Part shown: positions 8,962-17,192 of the stretch, piece by piece | Layout of the letters: each line of letters opens with the position of its first letter | How positions within the stretch are numbered: the stretch's first letter is position 1 | Source: an uncultured Lachnospiraceae bacterium | GTDB taxonomy: Bacteria > Bacillota > Clostridia > Lachnospirales > Lachnospiraceae | Length of the DNA: 64,000 bases | Direction of reading: 5' to 3' | Assembly (NCBI GenBank): GCA_910579935.1 | Contig: CAJTVQ010000006.1 | Location: 1 to 64,000 of the forward strand | Notes under the pieces: generated by a model | The model's input: the letters and a program-made list of their open reading frames with translations, nothing else | The model's database searches: none | Told to the model about the DNA's origin: nothing | Translations under genes and position numbers: made by a program

Positions 8962-9270
8962 ATGGAAGAGGATTTCAAAGTGATTGATAATTATCTGATG
9001 GTAAAAATGCCGGAAGAGATCGATCATCACAAATCGTCTTACATAAGCGAAAATGCGGACAGGTTTATTTTGCGGGAAAATGTGAGCAATGTGGTATTTG
9101 ATTTTGAGGATACAAGGTTCATGGACAGTTCGGGGATCGGCATCATTATGGGGCGGTATAAGAAGATTTCGTGCTTCGGCGGGAAAGTATTTGCCATCCA
9201 TGCCGACCACAGGATCAGGCGTTTGTTAATGATATCGGGTTTGCATAAAATAGTGGAGATCATGGACTAG
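8962..9270 (+). CDS. spoIIAA: Anti-sigma F factor antagonist
   Basis: This STAS-domain protein of 102 residues frees sigma F in the forespore by binding SpoIIAB when dephosphorylated. The phosphorylatable serine lies in FMDSSGIGIIMGR (Ser57 by family comparison). The ATG at 8962 follows AAGGAGAGAGG; an earlier in-frame ATG at 8914 is inside the repeat. It is the first gene of spoIIAA-spoIIAB-sigF, with 10 bp to the next. Confidence 0.95.
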   Translation: MEEDFKVIDNYLMVKMPEEIDHHKSSYISENADRFILRENVSNVVFDFEDTRFMDSSGIGIIMGRYKKISCFGGKVFAIHADHRIRRLLMISGLHKIVEIMD

Positions 9271-9280
9271 GAGGAACAGA

Positions 9281-9727
9281 ATGAAAAACGAAATGAAAAT
9301 GGAGTTCGATGCGATATCGGCCAATGAATCTTTTGCCCGTGTGGCGGTAGCTGCTTTTGTATCGGAGTTAGACCCGACTTTGGAGGAAATATCGGATATC
9401 AAAACGGCGGTATCCGAAGCGGTGACCAATGCGGTCATTCATGGTTATGACGGCATTGAGGGAGGAAAAGTAAAACTGCAGTGCAGGCTGGACAAGGATG
9501 TGGTACATATTGAGATATCGGATGAGGGAAGAGGAATCGAGGATGTGGAAAAGGCGATGGAACCGCTTTTTACAACCAAACCGGAGCTGAACCGTTCAGG
9601 GATGGGATTCCCTTTTATGGAAGCCTTTATGGATGATCTGGAGGTCATATCCGGACCGGGAGAGGGAACAACGGTGCTGATGAAGAAAAAAATCGGCTGC
9701 ATTCCCTGGATAGAGGACGAGGAATAG
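9281..9727 (+). CDS. spoIIAB: Anti-sigma F factor, serine kinase
   Basis: The 148-residue GHKL-type ATPase binds sigma F and phosphorylates SpoIIAA. The N box (EAVTNAVIHGYDG) and G1 box (DEGRGIEDV) are present, as is a C-terminal GMGFPFME stretch. AGGAGG precedes the ATG, and sigF starts 3 bp after the stop. Confidence 0.96.
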   Translation: MKNEMKMEFDAISANESFARVAVAAFVSELDPTLEEISDIKTAVSEAVTNAVIHGYDGIEGGKVKLQCRLDKDVVHIEISDEGRGIEDVEKAMEPLFTTKPELNRSGMGFPFMEAFMDDLEVISGPGEGTTVLMKKKIGCIPWIEDEE

Positions 9728-9730
9728 ATT

Positions 9731-10447
9731 ATGGAGGAAGTTACCGTTCTGATCGCACGTTCACAGGCTGGGGATAAAGAAGCGAGGGAGATACTGATTA
9801 AGAAAAATCTGGGACTGGTGCATCATATCGTAAAGCGTTTTCTTGGCAGGGGTTATGATGCGGAGGACTTATTCCAGATAGGAAGTATAGGACTGATGAA
9901 AGCAATCGATAAGTTTGACCTTTCCTTTGACGTTAAATTTTCTACTTATGCGGTGCCGATGATAAGCGGGGAGATCAAACGTTTCTTAAGGGACGACGGA
10001 ATGGTAAAGGTGAGCCGGTCGTTAAAAGAGAACGGGTGGAAGGTCAGACAGGCTTCGGAACGGATTGCCCATAAAAAAGGCAGGGATGCATCCCTTCAGG
10101 AAATTTCGGAAGAGACAGGTTTATCCAGGGAGGATATCGTGATGGCGATGGAGGCCAATGTGGAGGTGGAATCCATTTATAAGTCGGTTTATCAGTCGGA
10201 CGGAAATGAAATCTATCTGGTGGACAGGCTGCCGGAGAAACGGGACGAGAATGAAAAACTGCTGAACCATATGCTGCTGCAGCAGCTGATGGATGAGCTG
10301 GGAGAGGACGAAAAACGGCTGATCACGCTCCGGTATTTTCAGGATAAGACACAGGTGGAAGTGGCGAAGAAGCTGGGAGTCAGTCAGGTGCAGGTGAGCC
10401 GGATGGAGAAGAAGATATTGATCCGGATGCGGGAGAAGCTGACGTAG
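9731..10447 (+). CDS. sigF: RNA polymerase sigma-F factor
   Basis: The early forespore sigma factor, 238 residues. Region 2 has DLFQIGSIGLMKAIDKFD, region 3 follows, and region 4 has the helix-turn-helix TQVEVAKKLGVSQVQVSRM. It is the last gene of the spoIIA operon and is closed by a strong bidirectional terminator. In many Clostridia spoVAC-AD-AE follow sigF; here a convergent chemotaxis gene does. Confidence 0.96.
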   Translation: MEEVTVLIARSQAGDKEAREILIKKNLGLVHHIVKRFLGRGYDAEDLFQIGSIGLMKAIDKFDLSFDVKFSTYAVPMISGEIKRFLRDDGMVKVSRSLKENGWKVRQASERIAHKKGRDASLQEISEETGLSREDIVMAMEANVEVESIYKSVYQSDGNEIYLVDRLPEKRDENEKLLNHMLLQQLMDELGEDEKRLITLRYFQDKTQVEVAKKLGVSQVQVSRMEKKILIRMREKLT

Positions 10448-10460
10448 GCAGGAATATAAA

Positions 10461-10507
10461 TAAGCAGCAAAAAAGACGCTGGGCGGCAGCGTCTTTTTTG
10501 CTGCTTA
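10461..10507. terminator. Bidirectional terminator between sigF and the minus-strand receptor
   Basis: A perfect palindrome with arms TAAGCAGCAAAAAAGACGCTG and CAGCGTC plus TTTTTTGCTGCTTA on the other side gives A and T runs on both flanks. It can end sigF and the convergent receptor gene. Confidence 0.93.
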
Positions 10508-10512
10508 TTGCA

Positions 10513-12258
10513 TTATCCCATAACACGGAGTTTAAATTCGCCGACCAGCTGGCTCAGAGTAGCGGCCTGCGCGGACAGTTCCTGACTCGTAGCGGAAGCT
10601 TCTTCGGCGGAAGCGGAGTTAGACTGCACGACATTGGAAATTTGCTCCACGCCCAGTTCCAGCTGGTGCATGGATTCCGCCTGGGTTTTGGCCGACTGGC
10701 TGATCTGTACCATGTCGTCTTTGATGGAATTGATCTCATCCACCACCCGTTTCAGGGATTCGGCAGTTCTGGAGGAGATCCGGCTGCCGTTTTCCACTTC
10801 CAGCAGGGAAGTTTCGATTAAAGCACGGGTATTCTTGGCAGACTGTGCACTCTGCTCGGCGAGTATTTTTACCTGATCCGCTACTACGGCAAAGCCTTTT
10901 CCTGCTTCTCCGGCACGGGCTGCTTCAATGGCTGCATTGAGGGATAAGAGATTCGTTTGGGAAGCGATATCCTCAATGCCGGCAATGATATTTCCAATCT
11001 GCTGCGACGTGTCGGAAATACGTTTCATTGCTTCCGTCATGGTCTGCATTTCCTGATTGCTGATATCTGCTTCATTTACGGCATTGTTAGCGCCCAGGGA
11101 TGCTTTTTCCGCCTGGGCGGCATTGGTATCCACCTGGCTGGCAATATCGCTGATGGTTGCCTGCAGCTCTTCCACGGCGCTGGACTGGTCCAGTGCGCCC
11201 TCTGCAAGTGACTGGGCGTTTTCTGCCATTTGATTGGAGCCTAAAGCAACCTGCTCGGAGGCAACATTGATCTGTTCCAATGCCCGGCTGGTATTCTCGG
11301 CCATCGTGCGGATGGAGCGGTAGAGCGTCTCAAAATCACCCTTATAGGAATCCCGCTGCAGGCTTCTGGCATCCAGATTGCCTTTTGAGAACTCGGCAGT
11401 CAGGTAATTAATATCGGAAACCATGATCTTAAGGCCCTCGCAGGTTTCGCGGAATGCGTTGGCAAGCGTTCCGAGTTCGTTGCCGGAAGTATTGGCAATT
11501 TCGATGTCCAAATCGCCTTCTTTGATTTTGTTGGCAGCAGTAACCAGTTCCCCCAGGGGACTGCTGATGGATTTTGCGATCCGCTTGGAAATGATGCGTC
11601 CGCACAGGAAAGCAAAAATGGAAAAGATTAAAGTGATGACAATCATGGCAATGCCAAAAATAGAGGCGGAAGTCATGGTTTCATTACATTTTTTTATGTT
11701 GAAGTTTAAGAGTTTGTTAATGTCGCTTTCGATGATGGAACCGTAGTTGCTGGATGCAACGCTCAAAACTTTATATGCGGTTTCGTCTTCATTCGCCATT
11801 GCTTTGGTAATGACTCCGGCATAGGTGTCGCTGAAAGAGGTCATGGTATCCTCAATATGCTTGATGAGCGCCTGTTCGGAGCTGGTGTTGGCTGTTTCTT
11901 TCACAAGGGCAAGATATTCGTAGAGCGTTGCCTTATTTTTCTCTAAAGTATCATTGAGGGCAGATATTTTGGCTTCATCCGATTCCAAAATCATATCCCG
12001 CAGGTTGGAGGTCATGGAACTGAAAGCAATACCCATATGCCCTATGTATCCCTGGCTGAAACCGTAATGCTTCATCGCGGTGGAATAATCAATTTCTGTC
12101 TTGATCAGGGAAAAAAGACCGATCACAGCGATGATGACCATTAACATGAGCAGGCTGAAAAAGCCTTTATCCAGTTCTTTTCCGATACTGACACTGGACT
12201 TTTGTGGTTTTTTTTGCGATTTTACGTTTGGTACACGTGTTTTTTCTGCTTTTGCCAT
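10513..12258 (-). CDS. Methyl-accepting chemotaxis protein
   Basis: The 581-residue chemoreceptor has a membrane segment near residues 35-55, a periplasm-facing helical domain, a second membrane segment near 205-230, HAMP, and a signalling coiled coil with IASQTNLLSLNAAIEAARAG. The start at 12258 (MAKAEKTR) is chosen because AAGGAGGCAG lies just upstream; a longer in-frame extension to 12450 has no such site. It is related to the receptor at 312 and is transcribed against sigF. Confidence 0.93.
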   Translation of the reverse strand: MAKAEKTRVPNVKSQKKPQKSSVSIGKELDKGFFSLLMLMVIIAVIGLFSLIKTEIDYSTAMKHYGFSQGYIGHMGIAFSSMTSNLRDMILESDEAKISALNDTLEKNKATLYEYLALVKETANTSSEQALIKHIEDTMTSFSDTYAGVITKAMANEDETAYKVLSVASSNYGSIIESDINKLLNFNIKKCNETMTSASIFGIAMIVITLIFSIFAFLCGRIISKRIAKSISSPLGELVTAANKIKEGDLDIEIANTSGNELGTLANAFRETCEGLKIMVSDINYLTAEFSKGNLDARSLQRDSYKGDFETLYRSIRTMAENTSRALEQINVASEQVALGSNQMAENAQSLAEGALDQSSAVEELQATISDIASQVDTNAAQAEKASLGANNAVNEADISNQEMQTMTEAMKRISDTSQQIGNIIAGIEDIASQTNLLSLNAAIEAARAGEAGKGFAVVADQVKILAEQSAQSAKNTRALIETSLLEVENGSRISSRTAESLKRVVDEINSIKDDMVQISQSAKTQAESMHQLELGVEQISNVVQSNSASAEEASATSQELSAQAATLSQLVGEFKLRVMG

Positions 12259-12337
12259 AACTGCCTCCTTTATATCCGCAACCGTTTTGGCGGATGGCTC
12301 CATATGTTTTAGGAAAAAATAAAATAATATATATTTT

Positions 12338-12365
12338 ATTGTAACATTAAATAGGCATTTGTCAA
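12338..12365 (-). promoter_or_regulatory. Promoter of the minus-strand chemoreceptor
   Basis: On the minus strand TTGACA (12365-12360) and TACAAT (12343-12338) are 16 bp apart, about 80 bp before the ATG at 12258. Confidence 0.65.
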
Positions 12366-12519
12366 TTTTATCAGAAGAATTTGTTTTAAAAAAACAGGTA
12401 GATCTTGCGGCAATATGAAAAAAAATTTCTGGGGCTGCGGGATGATGCAATTATGATGCAAGTGTATGCTAAAATAGAAAAAACGGTACGGGAGAGAAAG
12501 TGCGGCAGGAGGGATATTG

Positions 12520-12922
12520 ATGACGGAAGATGCAGAAGAACAGGATAGGCAGGGAGGCATAGGAGTTCTTCTGTTTACATTGACAGCTGTCTGGGGATGC
12601 GGTATTGTGATAACTGTGAAGAAGAAATATGATCAGGAATTGCGCATGGCGGTGTTTTCAGGAGGAAAGCGCTGGAAGGGCCGTTTTATTACGGATCTGA
12701 CGGTAGATAAGGCGTGGCATTTCCATTGACTTTTTTGGTCGTAATGTCCACGGAGGTTTTATTGGATACGGATTGGCGGACATTCCTTATGACGGAATTG
12801 CGGACGGATATTTTCGGGTGGATACCATGTCAAAGTTTCTGAAAGAAAAATTCGACCGGTATCGGACGCTTGTGAAGAAGGACAGGATGTCGGATGAGGA
12901 TAGGAAGGAGCAGACATTATGA
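12520..12922 (+). pseudogene. Frameshifted small membrane-anchored protein gene
   Basis: Frame 1 from the ATG at 12520 (AGGAGGG upstream) encodes a hydrophobic segment (VLLFTLTAVWGCGIVIT) then a soluble part ending at a stop at 12727 just after VDKAWHF. A second open frame takes over there (IDFFGRNVHGGFIGYG and on) and runs to a TGA at 12920-12922. That stop overlaps the next start as ATGA, as in intact operons. Skipping one base near 12724 would join the two into a protein of about 134 residues. The DKAWHF stretch faintly recalls DUF1877 proteins, but I do not claim the family. A sequencing error or true frameshift is possible. Confidence 0.55.
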
Positions 12923-13092
12923 ATACATTTGATTATGCTGTAGTAAGTATTGACGGGGATTATGCGAATCTGAGGAGGACGGACATCCAAAGCGATGAAC
13001 TGAAGCTGGTGGCGCGGGCGCTGCTGCCGGATACCATTGCGGAGGGGACGAAGCTCCATTATGAGTATATGGAGTACAGCATTGTAGAATAA
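12919..13092 (+). CDS. Small protein of 57 residues, function unknown
   Basis: The frame starts MNTFDYAVVSIDGDYAN, ends EYSIVE, and has an AGGAAGGAG site. It overlaps the preceding frame by ATGA, which implies translational coupling. It looks like a real short protein (acidic, no membrane segment), but I do not recognise the family. Confidence 0.6.
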   Translation: MNTFDYAVVSIDGDYANLRRTDIQSDELKLVARALLPDTIAEGTKLHYEYMEYSIVE

Positions 13093-13097
13093 AGACA

Positions 13098-13127
13098 TGA
13101 ATAAAAAACCACATCCATGCAATAATA
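13098..13127 (+). promoter_or_regulatory. Possible sigma F/G-type promoter of spoVAA
   Basis: TGAATA (13098-13103) followed after 16 bp by CAATAATA resembles forespore promoters (GAATA-type -35, CATA-type -10). The match is partial; it is supported mainly by the forespore role of the next genes. Confidence 0.3.
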
Positions 13128-13180
13128 AAGAAAATAAAATGTGAAAAACGGAATGGCACGAACAGGAATGGAGTGTTTGT

Positions 13181-13810
13181 ATGGCACAGGAGACTCTTTA
13201 TTTAAAAGCAGAACGGAATGTGGAGGTCACGCAGGAAGACGTATTCTTAAAGGACGTGGCGAAGATTTATTGTAAGGATGCCCATATAGAGGCGAAGGTA
13301 AAAGCGATCAAGATACACCGTTTCGGAAAGGAAGAACAGAAGCGGCAGGTGTTCAGCGTATTGAAACTCATTGAGCTTATCACGAAACAGTGTCCGGAAG
13401 CGGAAGTGCAGAATCTGGGAGAAACGGATGTGCTGGTGGAATTGGTGGATGTGGATAAGCATAAGGGTGCGGTGCAGGTACTGAAAATCATTTTTGTGGC
13501 CTGCATCAGCTTTTTCGGTACGGCTTTTACCATTATGGCATTTCATAACGATGTGGGCATCAATCAGGTCTTCGGAAAAGTGTATGAATTGATAATGGGG
13601 CAGCAGGCTCCCGGCTATTCCATTTTGGAATTTACTTATTCCATCGGGCTGGCAGTGGGAATTACGGTATTTTTCAATCACATCGGCGGCAGGAGGATTA
13701 CGAATGACCCTACGCCCATTGAGGTTGAGATGCGCATTTACGAGAAGGATGTGAACGATGCGCTGATCGAAACTGCAGACAGGGAGGGAAAGACCATTGA
13801 TGTTTCTTAA
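13181..13810 (+). CDS. spoVAA: Stage V sporulation protein AA
   Basis: The 209-residue protein has a soluble N-terminal domain (about 1-90) and two membrane segments (near 108-126 and 148-168), matching SpoVAA, a component of the spore inner-membrane channel for dipicolinic acid. It overlaps spoVAB by 11 bp. spoVAC, AD and AE are not in the window. Confidence 0.88.
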   Translation: MAQETLYLKAERNVEVTQEDVFLKDVAKIYCKDAHIEAKVKAIKIHRFGKEEQKRQVFSVLKLIELITKQCPEAEVQNLGETDVLVELVDVDKHKGAVQVLKIIFVACISFFGTAFTIMAFHNDVGINQVFGKVYELIMGQQAPGYSILEFTYSIGLAVGITVFFNHIGGRRITNDPTPIEVEMRIYEKDVNDALIETADREGKTIDVS

Positions 13811-14297
13811 ACAATTGTTTCTGGCCATTGTGGGAACCAGCTTTGGGGTGTTTGCGGCGGGCGGCGTCTTTACCGTATTGATTTCCGTAGGGCTGATTCC
13901 GCGTTTTGCAGGAAAAATGCATGTGAGCAGGAAGGTGTTTTTATTCGAAGAAGCGGTAGTGCTGGGTGTCATTGCGGGAACTTTTTTCAGCGTATTTGAC
14001 CGGTATGGGAAAATCGGGGAATTTATCAGGGACAGGCAGTTATTTGGAGCGGGCACGGATGGGATATGGTCGGGAATCGGTACGGCGGCAGTGATGGTAT
14101 TCGGTCTGTTTGCCGGGATTTTCGTGGGCTGCCTGGCCCTTGCCATTGCAGAGATGTTAGATACGATTCCGATCTTTGCACGGAGAATCGGATTCCGGCA
14201 CGGGCTGGGTATCGTAGTGCTGTCGATTGCCCTTGGAAAAGCGGCAGGAAGCCTGCTTTACTTTATCAAGGCGGTTTACCTGCATGGCGGGATGTGA
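13800..14297 (+). CDS. spoVAB: Stage V sporulation protein AB
   Basis: The 165-residue integral membrane protein has four or more hydrophobic segments and the family's arrangement, including KVFLFEEAVVLGVIAGTFFS and GLFAGIFVGCLALAIAEML. The ATG at 13800 lies inside the 3' end of spoVAA, giving a coupled overlap. Its partner is SpoVAA in the DPA channel set. Confidence 0.9.
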   Translation: MFLKQLFLAIVGTSFGVFAAGGVFTVLISVGLIPRFAGKMHVSRKVFLFEEAVVLGVIAGTFFSVFDRYGKIGEFIRDRQLFGAGTDGIWSGIGTAAVMVFGLFAGIFVGCLALAIAEMLDTIPIFARRIGFRHGLGIVVLSIALGKAAGSLLYFIKAVYLHGGM

Positions 14298-14337
14298 AGG
14301 CATTGGATGACAGACCGCAGCAGCACGGCGGCAGGAC

Positions 14338-14356
14338 GGGCAGAAACTGAAAACTG
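14338..14356 (+). repeat. Short dispersed motif, copy 1
   Basis: The motif GGGCAGAAACTGAAAACTG shares the core CAGAAACTGAAAA with copies at 49197, 50267 and 54568. This copy lies just beyond the 3' end of the Na/Ca exchanger gene. Confidence 0.4.
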
Positions 14357-14357
14357 C

Positions 14358-15335
14358 CTACCGGACGATGGCAAAAAGGACATCCAGCAGGTAAAGGAAC
14401 ACCATGACCACTCCCTCCGGGCGTCTGACAGATTCCCTGCTCAGAGAGAAAATATAGGCAATGATGCTGATCGCCATAAGGATTGCCATATCATAAACGG
14501 AGGCCGTATTGATCACGATGGGATGAATCGCGGAGGATATTCCGAGAATAAAAAGCAGGTTGAAAATACTGGAGCCGACCACGTTTCCGATGGCGAGTCC
14601 GTTTTCCCCTTTTCTTGCGGCAACCACGGAGGTCACCAGTTCCGGCAGAGAGGTGCCTGCGGCAACGATGGTCAGGCCGATGAGGGTTTCCGACATTCCC
14701 AGGGTTCCTGCTATTTCCTTTGCGCTGTAAACGACGGCCTGTCCGCCTGCCACGATCAGGGCCAGTCCGATGACGATGAAAAGGAGGCATTTCCAAACCG
14801 GTAAGCACTGTTCCGGTTTTTCTTCTTCCGGATGTTTTTTTGCATCGTATATCAGATAGAAAATATAGGTCAGAAAAATGGCTAACAGGATAAGTCCGGT
14901 TCTCCGGCTTATGGTTCCGGCGGTATCGTCCATGCCGAGCTGGAAAATTTTGCCGGAACATATGGTTTGGGAGGAAGTCATAAGCAGAAGCAGGAGAGCG
15001 GCGCCGATGAACAGGGGAAAATCCCTGCGGATGATGCCTTTATCCACGGGCACGGCATGAATGACGGCGCATACGCCGAGTACGCATAACAGGTTAAAGA
15101 TATTGGAGCCGACCACATTGCTGAGCGCGATTTCATTGGAACCCTGAACGGCGGCGGAAATGCTGACTGCCAGTTCGGGTGCGCTTGTTCCCAGGGCAAC
15201 GATGGTCAGACCGATGATCAGTCCCGGCACCTTGAAATTCTTAGCCAGCGAGGAACTGCCGTCCACGAACCAGTCGGCGCCCCTGATCAATGCAAAAAAT
15301 CCGACGAGTAACAGTAACAAATTCAGAAAGAACAT
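14358..15335 (-). CDS. Calcium/sodium antiporter, CaCA family
   Basis: The 325-residue membrane protein has about ten hydrophobic segments and the two alpha-repeat signatures of the family: GTSAPELAVSISA in the N-terminal half and AGTSLPELVTSVVA in the C-terminal half. It is expected to exchange cations across the cytoplasmic membrane. It diverges from the Na/Pi transporter gene, with about 180 bp between the starts. Confidence 0.92.
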   Translation of the reverse strand: MFFLNLLLLLVGFFALIRGADWFVDGSSSLAKNFKVPGLIIGLTIVALGTSAPELAVSISAAVQGSNEIALSNVVGSNIFNLLCVLGVCAVIHAVPVDKGIIRRDFPLFIGAALLLLLMTSSQTICSGKIFQLGMDDTAGTISRRTGLILLAIFLTYIFYLIYDAKKHPEEEKPEQCLPVWKCLLFIVIGLALIVAGGQAVVYSAKEIAGTLGMSETLIGLTIVAAGTSLPELVTSVVAARKGENGLAIGNVVGSSIFNLLFILGISSAIHPIVINTASVYDMAILMAISIIAYIFSLSRESVRRPEGVVMVFLYLLDVLFAIVR

Positions 15336-15418
15336 ATTTCACCATCCCATTTTTTATCAGATAAACATAAAAGAGTTTATCACTTTCCGTCACGCCCGGC
15401 AAGGGGAAGGGAAAAAAA

Positions 15419-15457
15419 TTTACATAAATTTTACAAGTGTATCTCCTTGATTTTACA
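15419..15457 (+). promoter_or_regulatory. Phased TTTACA array, putative Pho box
   Basis: TTTACA occurs at 15419, 15430 and 15452, spaced 11 and 22 bp, so all lie on the same helix face. PhoP boxes in Firmicutes are TT(A/T/C)ACA-like repeats with about 11-bp period. The downstream gene is a Na/phosphate transporter, and a PhoR/PhoP-type pair follows it. Confidence 0.55.
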
Positions 15458-15515
15458 AGGGGGTGCTACTTTATTTTGTAAAAAGATTCTATGTTGCGGA
15501 ACAGGGGGTTGGAAG

Positions 15516-17192
15516 ATGAGTATATTTCATGTGATCACGATGGTTGGAGGACTTGCGCTTTTTTTGTATGGGATGCACATTTTGGGAGAGGGGCTTTCCA
15601 AACTGTCCGGGGGCAGACTGGAAGCAGTTTTGGAAAAGATGACGGATCACCCTTTGAAGGGCGTGCTGCTGGGGGCGGCGGTAACGGCCGTCATACAGTC
15701 TTCTTCCGCCACGACGGTGATGGTGGTGGGTTTTGTCAATTCGGGCATCATGCAGTTAAGGCAGGCGGTCGGCATTATCATGGGAGCGAATGTAGGAACC
15801 ACGGTTACTTCCTGGATCCTGAGCCTTTCCGGACTGGAAAGCGACCATATTTTCGTCCGTATGCTGAAGCCGGAAAATTTTGCGCCGCTGCTGGCAATGA
15901 CAGGCGTTATTTTCCTGATGTTCCGTAAAACGGAGCGGAAAACGGTCAGGGGAAATATCCTGCTGGGATTTGCCATACTGATGATGGGAATGGATACCAT
16001 GAGCTCCGCGGTGAAGCCTTTAAGGGATGTGCCGGAGTTTACAGGGATGTTTGCTTCATTTTCCCATCCGGTGGCGGGAATGACAGCCGGGACCGTGCTT
16101 ACGGCAGTGATACAGAGTTCTTCCGCATCGGTCGGTATCCTTCAGGCGCTCTGCAGCACCGGGGCCGTTCCTTATTCTGCGGTTCTGCCTATCATTATGG
16201 GGCAGAATATCGGAACCTGTGTGACGGCGCTGTTGTCTTCCGTCGGCGCCAGTACGAATGCCAGGAGGGCGGCTTTTCTTCATTTGTACTTTAATCTGAT
16301 CGGTACGGTTGTGTTTATGGCCGGTTTTTACGTGTTACACTATTTCGTCCCGTTCGGGTTTCTTGAGCAGCCTGCCACGGCGTTTGGAATCGCGTTTGTG
16401 CATTCCTGTTTCAATATAGCTTCTACGGTTATCCTGCTTCCGTTTACAGGCGGACTGGTGAAGCTTGCCTGTATTTCCATTCCGGGGAAAAAAGAAGATG
16501 CAGTGGGGGAATTGCCGAAAGAATTAGAGGCATTATCCAATATGGATAAGCGTTTTCTGGATAATCCGTCTTTTGCCCTCAGGCAGTGCAGGAAAACGGC
16601 GCAGGCCATGCTGGCGCTGGCATGCGGAACATTCCGCGGGGCGCTGGAACTTCTTTTTGATTACAGCGAGGAACGGGTGGAGCGCGTGAAGAAGCTGGAA
16701 GACTATGTGGACCGGTATGAGGAGGCGATCATTGATTATATGTTCCATCTCGGACTGAATCCTTTATCAGAGGCGGATGTGAAAGAACTGTCCGTCATGC
16801 AGCACAGCGTGGGGAATATGGAGCGCATTGCCGACTATTCTCTGGGTATTGCCATTAATCGGAGCAAGATGGAGATAAAGGAACTGGAATTTTCCAAAGA
16901 GGCGGAAGAAGAACTGAGAGGATGCGGCGAAATAGTCCTCGAACTGATGCGCCATATTATAGTCTATTGGGAAGAAGCGGATACTTTGGCCGCGGACAGT
17001 GCGCTTCAACTGGAAATGGAATTGAGCCGGAACAAGAGAAAAATCATGAAAAATCACAGGGAGCGTCTTAAGAGAGGGAACTGCAGCGTGGATTTGGGCT
17101 TTCTGCTTGCCGATATTTTACTGGGATTTGAGAAAGCGGCGGAGCACTGCATCCGCATTGCGGATGACGCATATACGGTCAGCTCCGAATAA
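15516..17192 (+). CDS. Na/Pi cotransporter family protein
   Basis: The 558-residue protein has two Na/Pi-cotransporter repeats, each with the QSSSA signature (QSSSATTVMVVG and QSSSASVGILQA), then a C-terminal PhoU-like helical domain (about 355-555). It likely imports phosphate with sodium. The ATG at 15516 (MSIFHVITMVGG) follows a GGGGG stretch; an upstream in-frame start at 15447 would add a cysteine-rich leader and overlap the TTTACA array. Its 3' end overlaps the convergent histidine kinase gene by 14 bp. Confidence 0.92.
   Translation: MSIFHVITMVGGLALFLYGMHILGEGLSKLSGGRLEAVLEKMTDHPLKGVLLGAAVTAVIQSSSATTVMVVGFVNSGIMQLRQAVGIIMGANVGTTVTSWILSLSGLESDHIFVRMLKPENFAPLLAMTGVIFLMFRKTERKTVRGNILLGFAILMMGMDTMSSAVKPLRDVPEFTGMFASFSHPVAGMTAGTVLTAVIQSSSASVGILQALCSTGAVPYSAVLPIIMGQNIGTCVTALLSSVGASTNARRAAFLHLYFNLIGTVVFMAGFYVLHYFVPFGFLEQPATAFGIAFVHSCFNIASTVILLPFTGGLVKLACISIPGKKEDAVGELPKELEALSNMDKRFLDNPSFALRQCRKTAQAMLALACGTFRGALELLFDYSEERVERVKKLEDYVDRYEEAIIDYMFHLGLNPLSEADVKELSVMQHSVGNMERIADYSLGIAINRSKMEIKELEFSKEAEEELRGCGEIVLELMRHIIVYWEEADTLAADSALQLEMELSRNKRKIMKNHRERLKRGNCSVDLGFLLADILLGFEKAAEHCIRIADDAYTVSSE

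Noticed and set aside
14307..14804. 165-residue plus-strand frame
   Set aside because: It is the shadow of the Na/Ca exchanger gene on the other strand, which has clear family motifs.
15447..15515. Upstream start for the Na/Pi transporter
   Set aside because: It would place the first codons on the TTTACA array and add a leader unlike the family.
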